A stretch of 9,472 nucleotides of DNA from an uncultured Eubacteriales bacterium (GCA_934489735.1 CAKSSR010000046.1:1-9472), one strand, 5' to 3'; numbered from the stretch's first letter, positions 1 to 6,682 are shown. Notes: generated by a model not told the origin, from the sequence alone. A program made the numbers and translations.

Positions 1-362
1 AATTTCTCTAATCTATCCATATATTCTTCATATGTGAAGTCATTTTTACTAGGGACCTTGCTAAAATTTATATAGATCACGTTATGCTTATTCAAATGTT
101 TTAGATATGTTTTACTTTTACTTATCTCTAATTTGTCAAACAAATTCTTAAAGTCTGCCCCTTTCGAATAATATGATGCCAACATTAATAGATTTGTTGT
201 CTTTCCGAATCGTCTTGGTTTTGTTATACATATACATCTGTTTCCTTTTCTTATACGATTGTTGATCTTTTCAATCAGCATGCTTTTATCTACAAAAAAA
301 TCTTCTTCCTCTGTTAATTCAAAGTTGTTCCCTTTGAAATTCTTGTTTAAAAAATAACTCAT
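1..362 (-). CDS. AAA-ATPase-like / PD-(D/E)XK (DUF1703-type) protein, N-terminal part, cut by window edge
   Basis: This reads open from ATG at 362 to the window edge and gives 120 residues beginning MSYFLNKNFKGNNFEL. It contains the P-loop-like motif CITKPRRFGKTTN (about residues 45-57) followed by MLASYYSKGADFKNLFD, nearly identical to the full plus-strand copy at 7869-9437, so it is the same family. That family joins an N-terminal AAA-type ATPase domain to a C-terminal PD-(D/E)XK nuclease-like domain. It often occurs in many copies per genome in gut and oral anaerobes, and its cellular role is not established. The start is supported by AGGAGG at 371-376. The C-terminal three quarters lie outside the window, so whether the gene is intact is unknown. 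It points away from the GT2/SipW cluster and has its own promoter. Confidence 0.85.
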   Translation of the reverse strand, partial: MSYFLNKNFKGNNFELTEEEDFFVDKSMLIEKINNRIRKGNRCICITKPRRFGKTTNLLMLASYYSKGADFKNLFDKLEISKSKTYLKHLNKHNVIYINFSKVPSKNDFTYEEYMDRLEK

Positions 363-435
363 TTCTGTTTCCTCCTAATATATTATTAAAATTTTCTATC
401 ATGACTAAATTAAATCTCAATCATTTCTTAATATA

Positions 436-464
436 ATTATACCATAAATAGTGAAAAAAATAAA
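436..464 (-). promoter_or_regulatory. Promoter with extended -10 for the AAA-ATPase-like gene at 1-362
   Basis: On the minus strand TGGTATAAT (444-436) is an extended -10 (TGn plus a perfect TATAAT). The -35 position, 17 bases upstream, reads TTTATT and is weak, as expected when an extended -10 is present. The site lies about 75 bases before the ATG at 362. Confidence 0.5.
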
Positions 465-544
465 TCGGTTTAAAAATATATATGAAAATAGACAAAAACA
501 TTATAGTATCGTCACAATTTGATAACATTTATTTCTATATGAAA

Positions 545-581
545 ACAACCACCCTATCGAATTCTAGATAAAGGTGGTTTG
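545..581 (-). terminator. Intrinsic terminator of the GT2/SipW/TasA-like cluster
   Basis: Outer arms AACCACC (547-553) and GGTGGTT (573-579) pair perfectly, and an inner TATC/GATA pair (555-558, 567-570) extends the fold. On the minus strand the stem is followed by GTTTTC, a short T-rich tail. It starts about 10 bases after the stop codon of the last gene of the cluster. The T-tract is modest, so efficiency is uncertain. Confidence 0.6.
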
Positions 582-591
582 TCTCTTATAT

Positions 592-1692
592 TTATGATGA
601 CTCTTGCATATTTAACTTTAAGTTTTCTTGATTTTTTTCAAGATTTTTGTTGTCATCCGGTGAATTTTGGTTATCATTTTTTGATTTTTTTCTAAATCCA
701 AGCATTCTTTTTAATTTTTCTTTTACATATCTCGGAAATTTTTTCAAACTTTCTTTAGTAAATATATCATTTGAGAATATATCTTTTATCTCTTTCATAT
801 ACATATCCATTTCTTCTTTATCGCACTCTGTTACTTCGGTCAATATATTTTTAAGTACAATCTTATATAAAACTTCCTCATTTCCTGACGCACAGTTAGA
901 TTTTCTCCAATTTTTACAGATTTCTCTCATAACTTCTATATCATTATTAATTTTTTCTTTCATATTTTTAAATTTTGCATCAACCACATACCTGAGCCAT
1001 CTATGATAGTACAAAAGGTCAGATATTGATACAACTACCTTGGCCTTAGGGAATATGCTGTAATTAAAGCATACATCCTGAGAAAACTTTAATCTTTCAT
1101 TAAAGAGCGTGTCCTTTACTAGTTCTGTCTTGTATAGTTTTCCCCATATTGTACAGCCGTGAAGTAATAATTTCTTCATAACAGTAAAAGGATTGTTATA
1201 TACATTGTCGTCCAACGTCTTTTTTGCTTTATTATTTATATAGCCAAATGCAAGTATATCAGCTCCTCTTCCACTTGCTTGTCTGTATGCGATCTCATAT
1301 GCATCTTTTTTAAAATAATCATTAGCATCGACAAAAGAAATGTATTCCCCGTCTGACTTATTTATGATATTGTTTATCAAAGTCGTTAAGTCCGTTCCCT
1401 CTTCGTTTACGAAATTGATATTAAGCTCTTTATAATTCTTAGATATATCTAAAAGATTGTCACTCATGTGATTGCTCACGCATGATATTTCTATTTCTTT
1501 CATACTTTGTTCAACTATGCTATCTAAGCATTGCTTCAAATACTTGTCCGTATTATTAATTATTACTATTATTGATACCTTCGGCCTATTTTCTTTTTTA
1601 TTGTCCTCTTCCTTTTCTTCTGCATATGTATAAACTATGCTAAATAATGCTAAAAATATGCTAAAAATAATTACTTCTAGTCTTTTAATCAT
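592..1692 (-). CDS. Exported GT2-fold protein B, probable pseudo-glycosyltransferase
   Basis: This 366-residue protein has a GT-A (glycosyltransferase family 2) fold by resemblance to its paralogue at 4585-5613. Both share RPKVSII..., NTxxYLxQCLDSI, GEYIxFVD and WxKLYK in the same order. It starts with a hydrophobic signal-like segment (residues 4-22) ending YTYA before an acidic stretch EEKEED, so export is plausible. GT2 enzymes move sugar from a nucleotide donor and need acidic residues. Here the sites aligned to the paralogue's D65, D117 and E196 are N74, N124 and Q205, and the usual GVSAARNEGI-type segment is replaced by DLTTLINNII. Catalysis is therefore doubtful, and a binding or scaffold role is an inference. 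The last 33 residues are a hydrophilic Asn/Lys/Glu-rich tail. GGAGGGG at 1700-1706 supports the ATG at 1692. The gene follows the TasA-like gene by 15 bases and is last in the cluster. Confidence 0.75.
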   Translation of the reverse strand: MIKRLEVIIFSIFLALFSIVYTYAEEKEEDNKKENRPKVSIIVIINNTDKYLKQCLDSIVEQSMKEIEISCVSNHMSDNLLDISKNYKELNINFVNEEGTDLTTLINNIINKSDGEYISFVDANDYFKKDAYEIAYRQASGRGADILAFGYINNKAKKTLDDNVYNNPFTVMKKLLLHGCTIWGKLYKTELVKDTLFNERLKFSQDVCFNYSIFPKAKVVVSISDLLYYHRWLRYVVDAKFKNMKEKINNDIEVMREICKNWRKSNCASGNEEVLYKIVLKNILTEVTECDKEEMDMYMKEIKDIFSNDIFTKESLKKFPRYVKEKLKRMLGFRKKSKNDNQNSPDDNKNLEKNQENLKLNMQESS

Positions 1693-1707
1693 AATATATC
1701 CCCTCCA

Positions 1708-2577
1708 CTACGTTTTAGAAGACTTCCTAAATGCTGATATGATCAATGCACATCCCCCTGCGCAGAATGAAACTGTATATTCGCAAGTCACATCGCTGCC
1801 AGACTCAACTCCCTTTTTAACTAAATGTGGGTCGGTTTTAGAATCTGTTGCTGAATACATGTTATCGCCATCGCCGCTTTTATGACCGTCTGATAGATAT
1901 TTGTCATAGAACTCCCATATCTTATACCAATAATCATTACCATCTCTATATTCTTTATAATGCTTGTTCACATCTTCTGCTATAACATACAGTCCGATTA
2001 ACATGTCATATCTATTGCCATCCTCTTTGTTCCCTAATTCAGTATCCAGTTTGTTTCTGTATTCGCTCTCCTCAAAAACCCAATTCCAATCAATATTAAA
2101 TGTCTTTTCCTCATTTCCTTTAACTTTCCCTTTGATCGCTTTAATTACATTCGATCTTTTTATGTCCCCCGGAAGCACGTATGAGTTGGTTTCCACAAAG
2201 TCGCTTCCGCTCATCTGAATATTGACAGGCAAATTGTTGACTAGTTTGAAATTGTATAATACTAAAGTAAAATCAACTTCACCTTCCTCTTTATTCTTTA
2301 TCTTTATTATATTGCTGTTGTCAGTCCCAGGTGCTATCGCCTTTCCCTCTGCATTTACATTTTCATATTCTTTATTAAATAATGATAACTCCGCCATGCC
2401 TATGCTGTCAATCTTCGTATTCTTGTCCCACTCTAAGTGATTCCGGGTGTACGTTATTACATGCTCTCTCCTTTGACTCTCGCCAAAACAGTCAAATATC
2501 TTTATCAGTAGAATAAATACTATCAGCATTACTCTACCTAAGTACTTTTCTTTCTTTATTCTCTTTTCCATAATCAT
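1708..2577 (-). CDS. TasA/camelysin-like secreted protein with C-terminal membrane anchor
   Basis: The 289 residues begin with a basic then hydrophobic export segment (about 14-32, LGRVMLIVFILLIKIF). Residues 82-89 read APGTDNSN, followed by IxIKN, matching the APGT...N motif of TasA-type proteins. Residues 164-169 (WNWVFE) and DTELG (178-182) match WYWPFE and DTGLG in the upstream neighbour, so the two are relatives. The C-terminus has LVKKG (252-256), a hydrophobic stretch around 268-282 and a basic end RKSSKT, in the layout of a sortase signal with a degenerate LPxTG, or of a plain membrane anchor. It lacks the SipW-type GGTFSKY signal. The start could be the ATG at 2577 or at 2571. No strong RBS is visible, and the 41-base gap from the previous stop suggests coupled translation. 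An anchor or accessory subunit for the upstream protein is an inference. Confidence 0.7.
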   Translation of the reverse strand: MIMEKRIKKEKYLGRVMLIVFILLIKIFDCFGESQRREHVITYTRNHLEWDKNTKIDSIGMAELSLFNKEYENVNAEGKAIAPGTDNSNIIKIKNKEEGEVDFTLVLYNFKLVNNLPVNIQMSGSDFVETNSYVLPGDIKRSNVIKAIKGKVKGNEEKTFNIDWNWVFEESEYRNKLDTELGNKEDGNRYDMLIGLYVIAEDVNKHYKEYRDGNDYWYKIWEFYDKYLSDGHKSGDGDNMYSATDSKTDPHLVKKGVESGSDVTCEYTVSFCAGGCALIISAFRKSSKT

Positions 2578-2618
2578 TCATCACTTTCATATTTTTTTCT
2601 TCTTTGTCTCTGCCTCTC

Positions 2619-3866
2619 CTAGTCAATCTGCTCTATAGATACAGCAAATGATATCGATATGTTAGGGGTTTTTGCAGCTGCGGCTGCCTTTACGTCTTTT
2701 ATCGCATCCACGTAATTTCCATTATTTATGTCTTCTGCAGGAGGGTCTACATTTAGAAACTTATAAATTGCAGAAATCGATTTTTTGATTGCTTCGTAAT
2801 CTTTTTCTGATGCAGCCGCAAGTTCATCTAATTTTTTCAATTCTTCGTCTAATCCGACGGCCCAATCCCCTAAGCCTGTGTCTTTTGTGGATTGATCAGC
2901 TGTGTCGTAGTTATTGGCTACACCTGCTTTATTTGCATCTCCCTCATAGGTACCTGTATCATTTTCATATATTTGTGCACCAGTTTCTACCTTATTATAT
3001 TCATATCCACCTTGGTCAGTTGTTCTTGTTGAATATTCAAATGGCCAATACCAGGAAATGTAACAGCCATCTACATTTGTTCCGCTTAAGTCAGTATTAG
3101 GCTTATAGTCATTCACTGAGGATATTTCTTTAACAAGCTGAGTCTGAAGAGCGGTTACACCTTCACACTCTGTACATGTATATGATACTTCTTTAGTGCT
3201 GGTAGTACCTGAAATAAATCTCTCTGACGTTGCTGTTACACCTGGTACGTTTTCACCACTTCCATTTATTACTGTTTCTCCACTTAATTTTATACTCTTT
3301 TCATTGTTTAATTTTACTGTGCTATTACTGCTATATACGCCTTTTAAATAAAAATATTTGATAGTTGGCACAGATATTCCGTCGCTGTTTTTTGAAGTTT
3401 TCTCTACTCTGAATATAATTGGCATGTATTTATCCATGTTTTTAATATTAATTCCTGCACCAGTCTTTACTCTGACCGCAACTTCAGGTTTACCTTCAAT
3501 AGAATAATTTGGATCTCCTTCTCCAGGTTCATAGTAGGTACCTGGGGCTATTAGGTTATCTCCCTCTCCAGCACCTTTAGATGACACTATTTCCTGACAA
3601 TCAGGATTTTTAACAGAATAGCTCTTTTCATCTGCGTCTATCAGTTTGTATGTAGTGTCATGTGCCGCATAGTGATCCCTAAACAGATTTTCAAAATCCT
3701 TTGTCTCGACCTTGACCCCGAATTTAGCAACTCTAGCCTTATCTGAAGCCGAGTTAGTGACGATATACTTAGAGAAAGTTCCTCCTAAAAAACAACTAGA
3801 AATCAAAGCAAGTGTCATCAAAACAGATGCTGCCTTCATAGACCAACTATGTTTATCCTTCTTCAT
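2619..3866 (-). CDS. SipW-dependent TasA/camelysin-like secreted protein
   Basis: This 415-residue protein carries the signature SipW-dependent signal: a basic start (MKKDKHSW), a hydrophobic core, then LGGTFSKY (about 27-34) and KARVAKFGVKV (43-53), the ARVAKFG region typical of this class. APGT lies at 107-110, WYWPFE at 252-257 and DTGLG at 309-313, and the end SISFAVSIEQID is a beta-strand finish usual in the family. Known relatives are TasA, the Bacillus biofilm fibre subunit, and camelysin. A fibre or surface-layer role here is inference. The mature part has four cysteines (C90, C231, C234, C248, including CTEC), uncommon for a secreted Firmicutes protein and possibly disulfide-forming. 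AAAGGAGG about 8 bases before the ATG at 3866 fixes the start. It lies 300 bases downstream of the signal peptidase expected to process it. Confidence 0.85.
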   Translation of the reverse strand: MKKDKHSWSMKAASVLMTLALISSCFLGGTFSKYIVTNSASDKARVAKFGVKVETKDFENLFRDHYAAHDTTYKLIDADEKSYSVKNPDCQEIVSSKGAGEGDNLIAPGTYYEPGEGDPNYSIEGKPEVAVRVKTGAGINIKNMDKYMPIIFRVEKTSKNSDGISVPTIKYFYLKGVYSSNSTVKLNNEKSIKLSGETVINGSGENVPGVTATSERFISGTTSTKEVSYTCTECEGVTALQTQLVKEISSVNDYKPNTDLSGTNVDGCYISWYWPFEYSTRTTDQGGYEYNKVETGAQIYENDTGTYEGDANKAGVANNYDTADQSTKDTGLGDWAVGLDEELKKLDELAAASEKDYEAIKKSISAIYKFLNVDPPAEDINNGNYVDAIKDVKAAAAAKTPNISISFAVSIEQID

Positions 3867-3956
3867 AATCTTGTCCTCCTTTAAATAAATCTAATTAATT
3901 TGTGGCAAAATGTATATAATTATTATCACCACCAAGCTTAATTAAAGTATTATATC

Positions 3957-3974
3957 ACTTTTCCGAAGAAAAGT
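3957..3974 (-). promoter_or_regulatory. UUCG-tetraloop hairpin in the leader of the TasA-like gene
   Basis: On the minus strand ACTTTTC-TTCG-GAAAAGT forms a perfect 7-bp stem closed by c(UUCG)g, an exceptionally stable RNA tetraloop. No T-run follows, so it is not a classic terminator. It sits about 90 bases before the start codon at 3866, just before a TATAAT-like sequence (3949-3954). It may stabilise or pace the leader RNA; its function is unknown. Confidence 0.4.
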
Positions 3975-4004
3975 TTAATATAATTTAAAATTGATATATC
4001 AATT
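3975..4004 (-). promoter_or_regulatory. Candidate promoter overlapped by a 16-bp palindrome
   Basis: AATTGATATATCAATT (3989-4004) is a perfect palindrome. On the minus strand its TTGATA (4002-3997) could be a -35 element with TATTAA (3980-3975) as -10 at 16-base spacing. A palindrome over a -35 is a usual operator layout, but AT-rich DNA yields such matches by chance. It lies in the 300-base gap (3867-4166) between the signal peptidase and the TasA-like gene, so it could drive the two TasA-like genes separately from the upstream pair. Confidence 0.3.
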
Positions 4005-4065
4005 ATTTGTTGCTTATGTAGTGTAACATAATATTAGCGAAATGTAAAGAGATTTAGCCCTAAAT

Positions 4066-4081
4066 AATTTCAGTTGAAATT
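4066..4081. repeat. Short inverted repeat in the SipW/TasA-like gap
   Basis: AATTTCA-GT-TGAAATT has 7-base arms around a 2-base spacer. Another weak one, TTATGT/ACATAA, lies at 4014-4031. No coding potential is seen in 3867-4166. These could be operator half-sites but carry no recognised motif. Confidence 0.3.
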
Positions 4082-4166
4082 TAGTAATAATAACATGCCT
4101 TGTTAAAACTTTTCTATGTTTATTCTTTCAAAATGTTGAAAACTCTCTCATTGTCCTTAAGTTATA

Positions 4167-4592
4167 TTAAGAAAAGTAACCTGTTAGCTTACCCACCTTT
4201 GGTATAACTAATACAACTTTACCTATTATCGATGCCTGCGGTACTGTTTCTATATCTATAGAATTATTTGCATCACCTTTTGTTATAAATCCGTTTACAT
4301 TTGTTCCCACGATTCTATGCGTCACCAGACTATTCTTACCCTTGAATGATATTATATCTCCCACTGAATACTTATTCTGTTTATGTATGATAACCATATC
4401 ATCAACTTCGATGCTCTTTGCCATACTTCCAGTGACGACTACAGCATTGGAGTAACCAAAGAAGCTTGGGAACGGAATATTTAATACATTTTTAGCTATT
4501 ATCATATATACATTCATAGTCAATATTAATAACAATGCCAATATTATGATGGCATTTATCACTTTTAGTAAACCTTTTATTGCTCTACTCAT
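4167..4592 (-). CDS. sipW: ER-type signal peptidase I, SipW-like
   Basis: This membrane protease cleaves signal peptides of exported proteins; the SipW branch processes TasA/camelysin-type substrates. Starting at the ATG at 4592, it has 141 residues. A hydrophobic segment at about 10-33 anchors the chain and is followed by VVVTGSM with the nucleophile Ser56 and then SIEVDDMVII. LVTHRIVG carries His92 where bacterial P-type enzymes have lysine, and ITKGDANNSID supplies Asp107 (and Asp113). This Ser-His-Asp set marks the ER/archaeal-like type. The end has the usual IGKVVLVIPKVG. The longer reading from 4637 is less likely because AGAGGTG sits just before 4592 and ATGAGTAG gives an 8-base stop/start overlap with GT2 protein A, implying translational coupling. 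The TasA-like protein with a SipW-type signal, encoded next, is the expected substrate. Confidence 0.9.
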   Translation of the reverse strand: MSRAIKGLLKVINAIIILALLLILTMNVYMIIAKNVLNIPFPSFFGYSNAVVVTGSMAKSIEVDDMVIIHKQNKYSVGDIISFKGKNSLVTHRIVGTNVNGFITKGDANNSIDIETVPQASIIGKVVLVIPKVGKLTGYFS

Positions 4593-5613
4593 AATCGCAC
4601 CTCTGGTTATCCTGTTCTTGCTCGCTTTGTAATGCATCCTTTAATATTTTTATCTGATTTTGTCTAATTTTAGGTAATCTTGATATTACTCTTTTATCAT
4701 TTATATATGGAGATAGGTCCTCGAATATCTTATCTGCGTACTTAGCGCATACAGTTTTGTAACAAAATATCCAACGGAGCAATATGTCTAACAAAAAATC
4801 TTTATTCTTTCTTATATATCCGCAAGCTTTCCAGTCATTTATTATATATTTAAACATCTTCGACCCTTCCAGGAACTTCTCTTCGCAACTAAGTTTAGAT
4901 AATGAGTTTGGTCTGTTCCTGTAATTGTATAACTTTGCATCGATCCTCTTAAACTTTCTTGACCTCGATAATGTCATATATGAGAAACATGTGTCCTCGG
5001 CTAAACTTATTTCATTAATAAACTTGATTGGCTTCCTCCCTTTTATTACATTGCTCTTGTATAACTTATCCCAAACGTAATTGGATAAGTTCGCACGTAA
5101 AAATCTCCTCGCAGAAATAACTGGCGCATCAGCAAAATCAAGTGCCATATCATAATTATCTTCACCATCCTTAAACCGCCTTATGCCCATTTGTATTATA
5201 TCTATGTCATCTTTCTTCGCATACTCATATAAAACCTCATATGTACTTAAATCTACATAGTCGTCTGAATCGACAAAGGTAATATATTCTCCTCTGGCTG
5301 CTTTTATTCCCTCATTTCTCGCAGCAGATACCCCTCTATTGCCTTTATTTATAATCTTTATCCTGTTATCTTTATTCCTATAATTATTTAAAATGCTTAG
5401 AGAATTGTCACTAGATCCATCATTTACACATATTATCTCTAATTCTCTTAAAGTTTGATTAATTATGCTATCCAAACATTGAGGCAGGTATCTCTCCGTA
5501 TTATAAACTGGTATTATTATAGACACTTTTGGTCTTTTCCCTTTGGCTAGCACTGCATTGACGTTAAAAATTAGTAACATTATGCTTAAAATAAAAATAT
5601 ATACTTTTTTCAT
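4585..5613 (-). CDS. GT2 glycosyltransferase A with N-terminal signal or anchor segment
   Basis: In the 342-residue reading, residues 5-22 are strongly hydrophobic and end NVNAVLA before KGKRPK, like a signal peptide with a possible AxA-type cut. The GT-A domain begins at KVSIIIPVYNTERYLPQCL (from 29). NDGSSD (64-69) and DSDD (115-118, the DxD metal/nucleotide motif) are intact, as are GVSAARNEGIKAARGEYITF, WDKLYK and LAEDTCF (E196, D197). It should therefore be an active sugar transferase of the polysaccharide/glycan type; donor and acceptor are unknown. GT2 enzymes normally act in the cytoplasm, so a signal peptide is odd. The basic cluster after the segment could instead keep the domain inside as a reverse anchor. 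An in-frame ATG at 5694 exists, but the start at 5613 begins with a proper signal sequence and has AGGA upstream. The 3' end overlaps sipW by 8 bases. Confidence 0.8.
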   Translation of the reverse strand: MKKVYIFILSIMLLIFNVNAVLAKGKRPKVSIIIPVYNTERYLPQCLDSIINQTLRELEIICVNDGSSDNSLSILNNYRNKDNRIKIINKGNRGVSAARNEGIKAARGEYITFVDSDDYVDLSTYEVLYEYAKKDDIDIIQMGIRRFKDGEDNYDMALDFADAPVISARRFLRANLSNYVWDKLYKSNVIKGRKPIKFINEISLAEDTCFSYMTLSRSRKFKRIDAKLYNYRNRPNSLSKLSCEEKFLEGSKMFKYIINDWKACGYIRKNKDFLLDILLRWIFCYKTVCAKYADKIFEDLSPYINDKRVISRLPKIRQNQIKILKDALQSEQEQDNQRCDYE

Positions 5614-5631
5614 AATATTCCTGCTACTCAA

Positions 5632-5657
5632 AATATGGACAAAAATATATCCATATT
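5632..5657. repeat. Perfect 8-bp inverted repeat just upstream of GT2 protein A
   Basis: AATATGGA (5632-5639) and TCCATATT (5650-5657) are exact inverted copies around 10 bases, 19 bases before the ATG at 5613. In the leader RNA it would form a hairpin close to the ribosome binding site; as DNA it could be an operator. No T-tract follows on the minus strand. Confidence 0.4.
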
Positions 5658-5699
5658 GATAAAATTCCTGTTTCGATCTATATGCTTTTGTCATAAGAC

Positions 5700-5773
5700 T
5701 ACTAACAAGTCCTTATATAGTTCACAGGCGTGAATTCCCCTATAGCCTACGGCACATACTTACGCTAGCTTGA
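5700..5773 (-). ncRNA. Candidate omega (guide) RNA segment / right end of IS607-like element
   Basis: This lies immediately downstream of the tnpB-derived ORF, where TnpB guide RNAs (reRNA/omegaRNA) are known to sit. On the minus strand a strong stem forms: TATAG pairs with CTATA (5740-5744 with 5716-5720), enclosing TTCAC-GCCT-GTGAA (5734-5721), with GGGAA as an internal bulge. The exact 3' end, beyond which the guide would lie, cannot be placed, and the RNA may extend into the tnpB 3' end. The call rests on position and foldability only. Confidence 0.35.
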
Positions 5774-6682
5774 TTATGCTATATCGTAAGTTTGACAATC
5801 TCTAAGATTAAGACTTGCATTATAATTTCTATCTTCCGTATAACCACACTTATCACATTGATATGTCCTATCTGATAATTTTAAATCAGACTTAATATTT
5901 CCACAGCAATGACAAGTTTTACTTGAAGGATAGAAACGGTCAACAACCCTTAATTCAATTCCATATTCATTACACTTAGCAAGTAGCTTCGTCCTGAATC
6001 CAAAGAACTTCTGCTGCGCAACCACTTTGGAGAGATGTCTGTTCTTCATCATACCTGACACATTCAAATTCTCAACAGTAACCCACATTGGCTTGGCTTT
6101 CACCAATTCGGATATTACCTTGTTGATATAATCTGTTTTTCTTATGTTATTAAGTCTCTGATGCAGCTTCTGTACCTTTAGCTTTTGCTTTTGGATATTT
6201 TGTCTAGTAGCTTCTCCTTTCAAAATTTCTTTAAGTCTCTTGTAGCTTTCGTATTTCCTCGATAAACTACGCTGTTCTCTTCTAAGTCTCTTCTCTAGCT
6301 TTCTTATCTGAGAACTATTATTGATATTCTTATAGGTCTTGCCGTTTGAACATATGGCAAAATCTTTTAAGCCTAAGTCAATTCCCATACTAAATTTATT
6401 TAATATAGGATCTTCTTGCTCTGGCGATGCTTTTTCATTATTAGCAACGATAATAGTTTTTATTAGCCCAAGCATACAATCTTTAATAAGTTTATTCCAC
6501 TTCTTATGATTGTAATCTAATCCCCTTCCCACTTCTTCAAAGATTTCATCAACAACAATATCTTTTGCATTGGCATATTGTTTTAAATATTCAACTTGAT
6601 TTTGCAAGTCATCTTTTTGATTGGGAATAGGTACTCTTGTATATATAATCGTTTTCCCGTATTTACTATTACCGTCACCCAT
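5774..6682 (-). pseudogene. In-frame TnpA-TnpB chimera from an IS607-family element
   Basis: The 302-residue ORF joins two transposon proteins. Residues 10-90 match the IS607 TnpA serine recombinase (TIIYTRV, NQKDDLQNQVEYLKQYANAK, EVGRGLDYN.KKWNKLI), but the catalytic Ser expected after YxRV is Pro18 (RVPIPNQ), and the YKDR..RFG region is missing. From about residue 95 it is TnpB: MGIDLGLKDFAICSNG (RuvC-I, D102), a basic linker helix (RKLEKRLRREQRSLSRKY), VTVENLNVSG (RuvC-II, E204), and a zinc ribbon C257/C260 and C276/C279. The RuvC-III region reads EDRNYNASLNL, where the usual catalytic Asp of DxN is Asn286. The TnpB N-terminal WED/REC half is absent (full TnpB is about 400 residues). Recombinase activity is therefore excluded and nuclease activity is unlikely. 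The frame is nevertheless open throughout, so expression of a fusion is possible. Confidence 0.8.

Noticed and set aside
647..1006. Plus-strand open frame opposite GT2-B
   Set aside because: It is the complement of a well-supported gene, with no RBS and a composition (Phe/Ser/Leu-rich) typical of an antisense shadow. The plus-strand frames at 1637-1885, 1964-2218, 2222-2440 and 2789-3100 were rejected for the same reason.
4593..4637. Longer N-terminus for the signal peptidase from 4637
   Set aside because: It would overlap GT2-A by more than 50 bases and lacks an RBS; the ATG at 4592 has AGAGGTG and the common stop/start overlap.
5614..5694. Longer N-terminus for GT2-A from the ATG at 5694
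   Set aside because: The extra 27 residues precede a standard signal sequence that starts at the next Met, span the inverted repeat at 5632-5657 and follow the IS right end directly; AGGA precedes the ATG at 5613.
5774..6682. Calling the ORF an intact TnpB or a compact new Cas12-like nuclease
   Set aside because: The first 90 residues are recombinase-derived and the guide/DNA-recognition half of TnpB is absent, so a damaged transposon explains it better.
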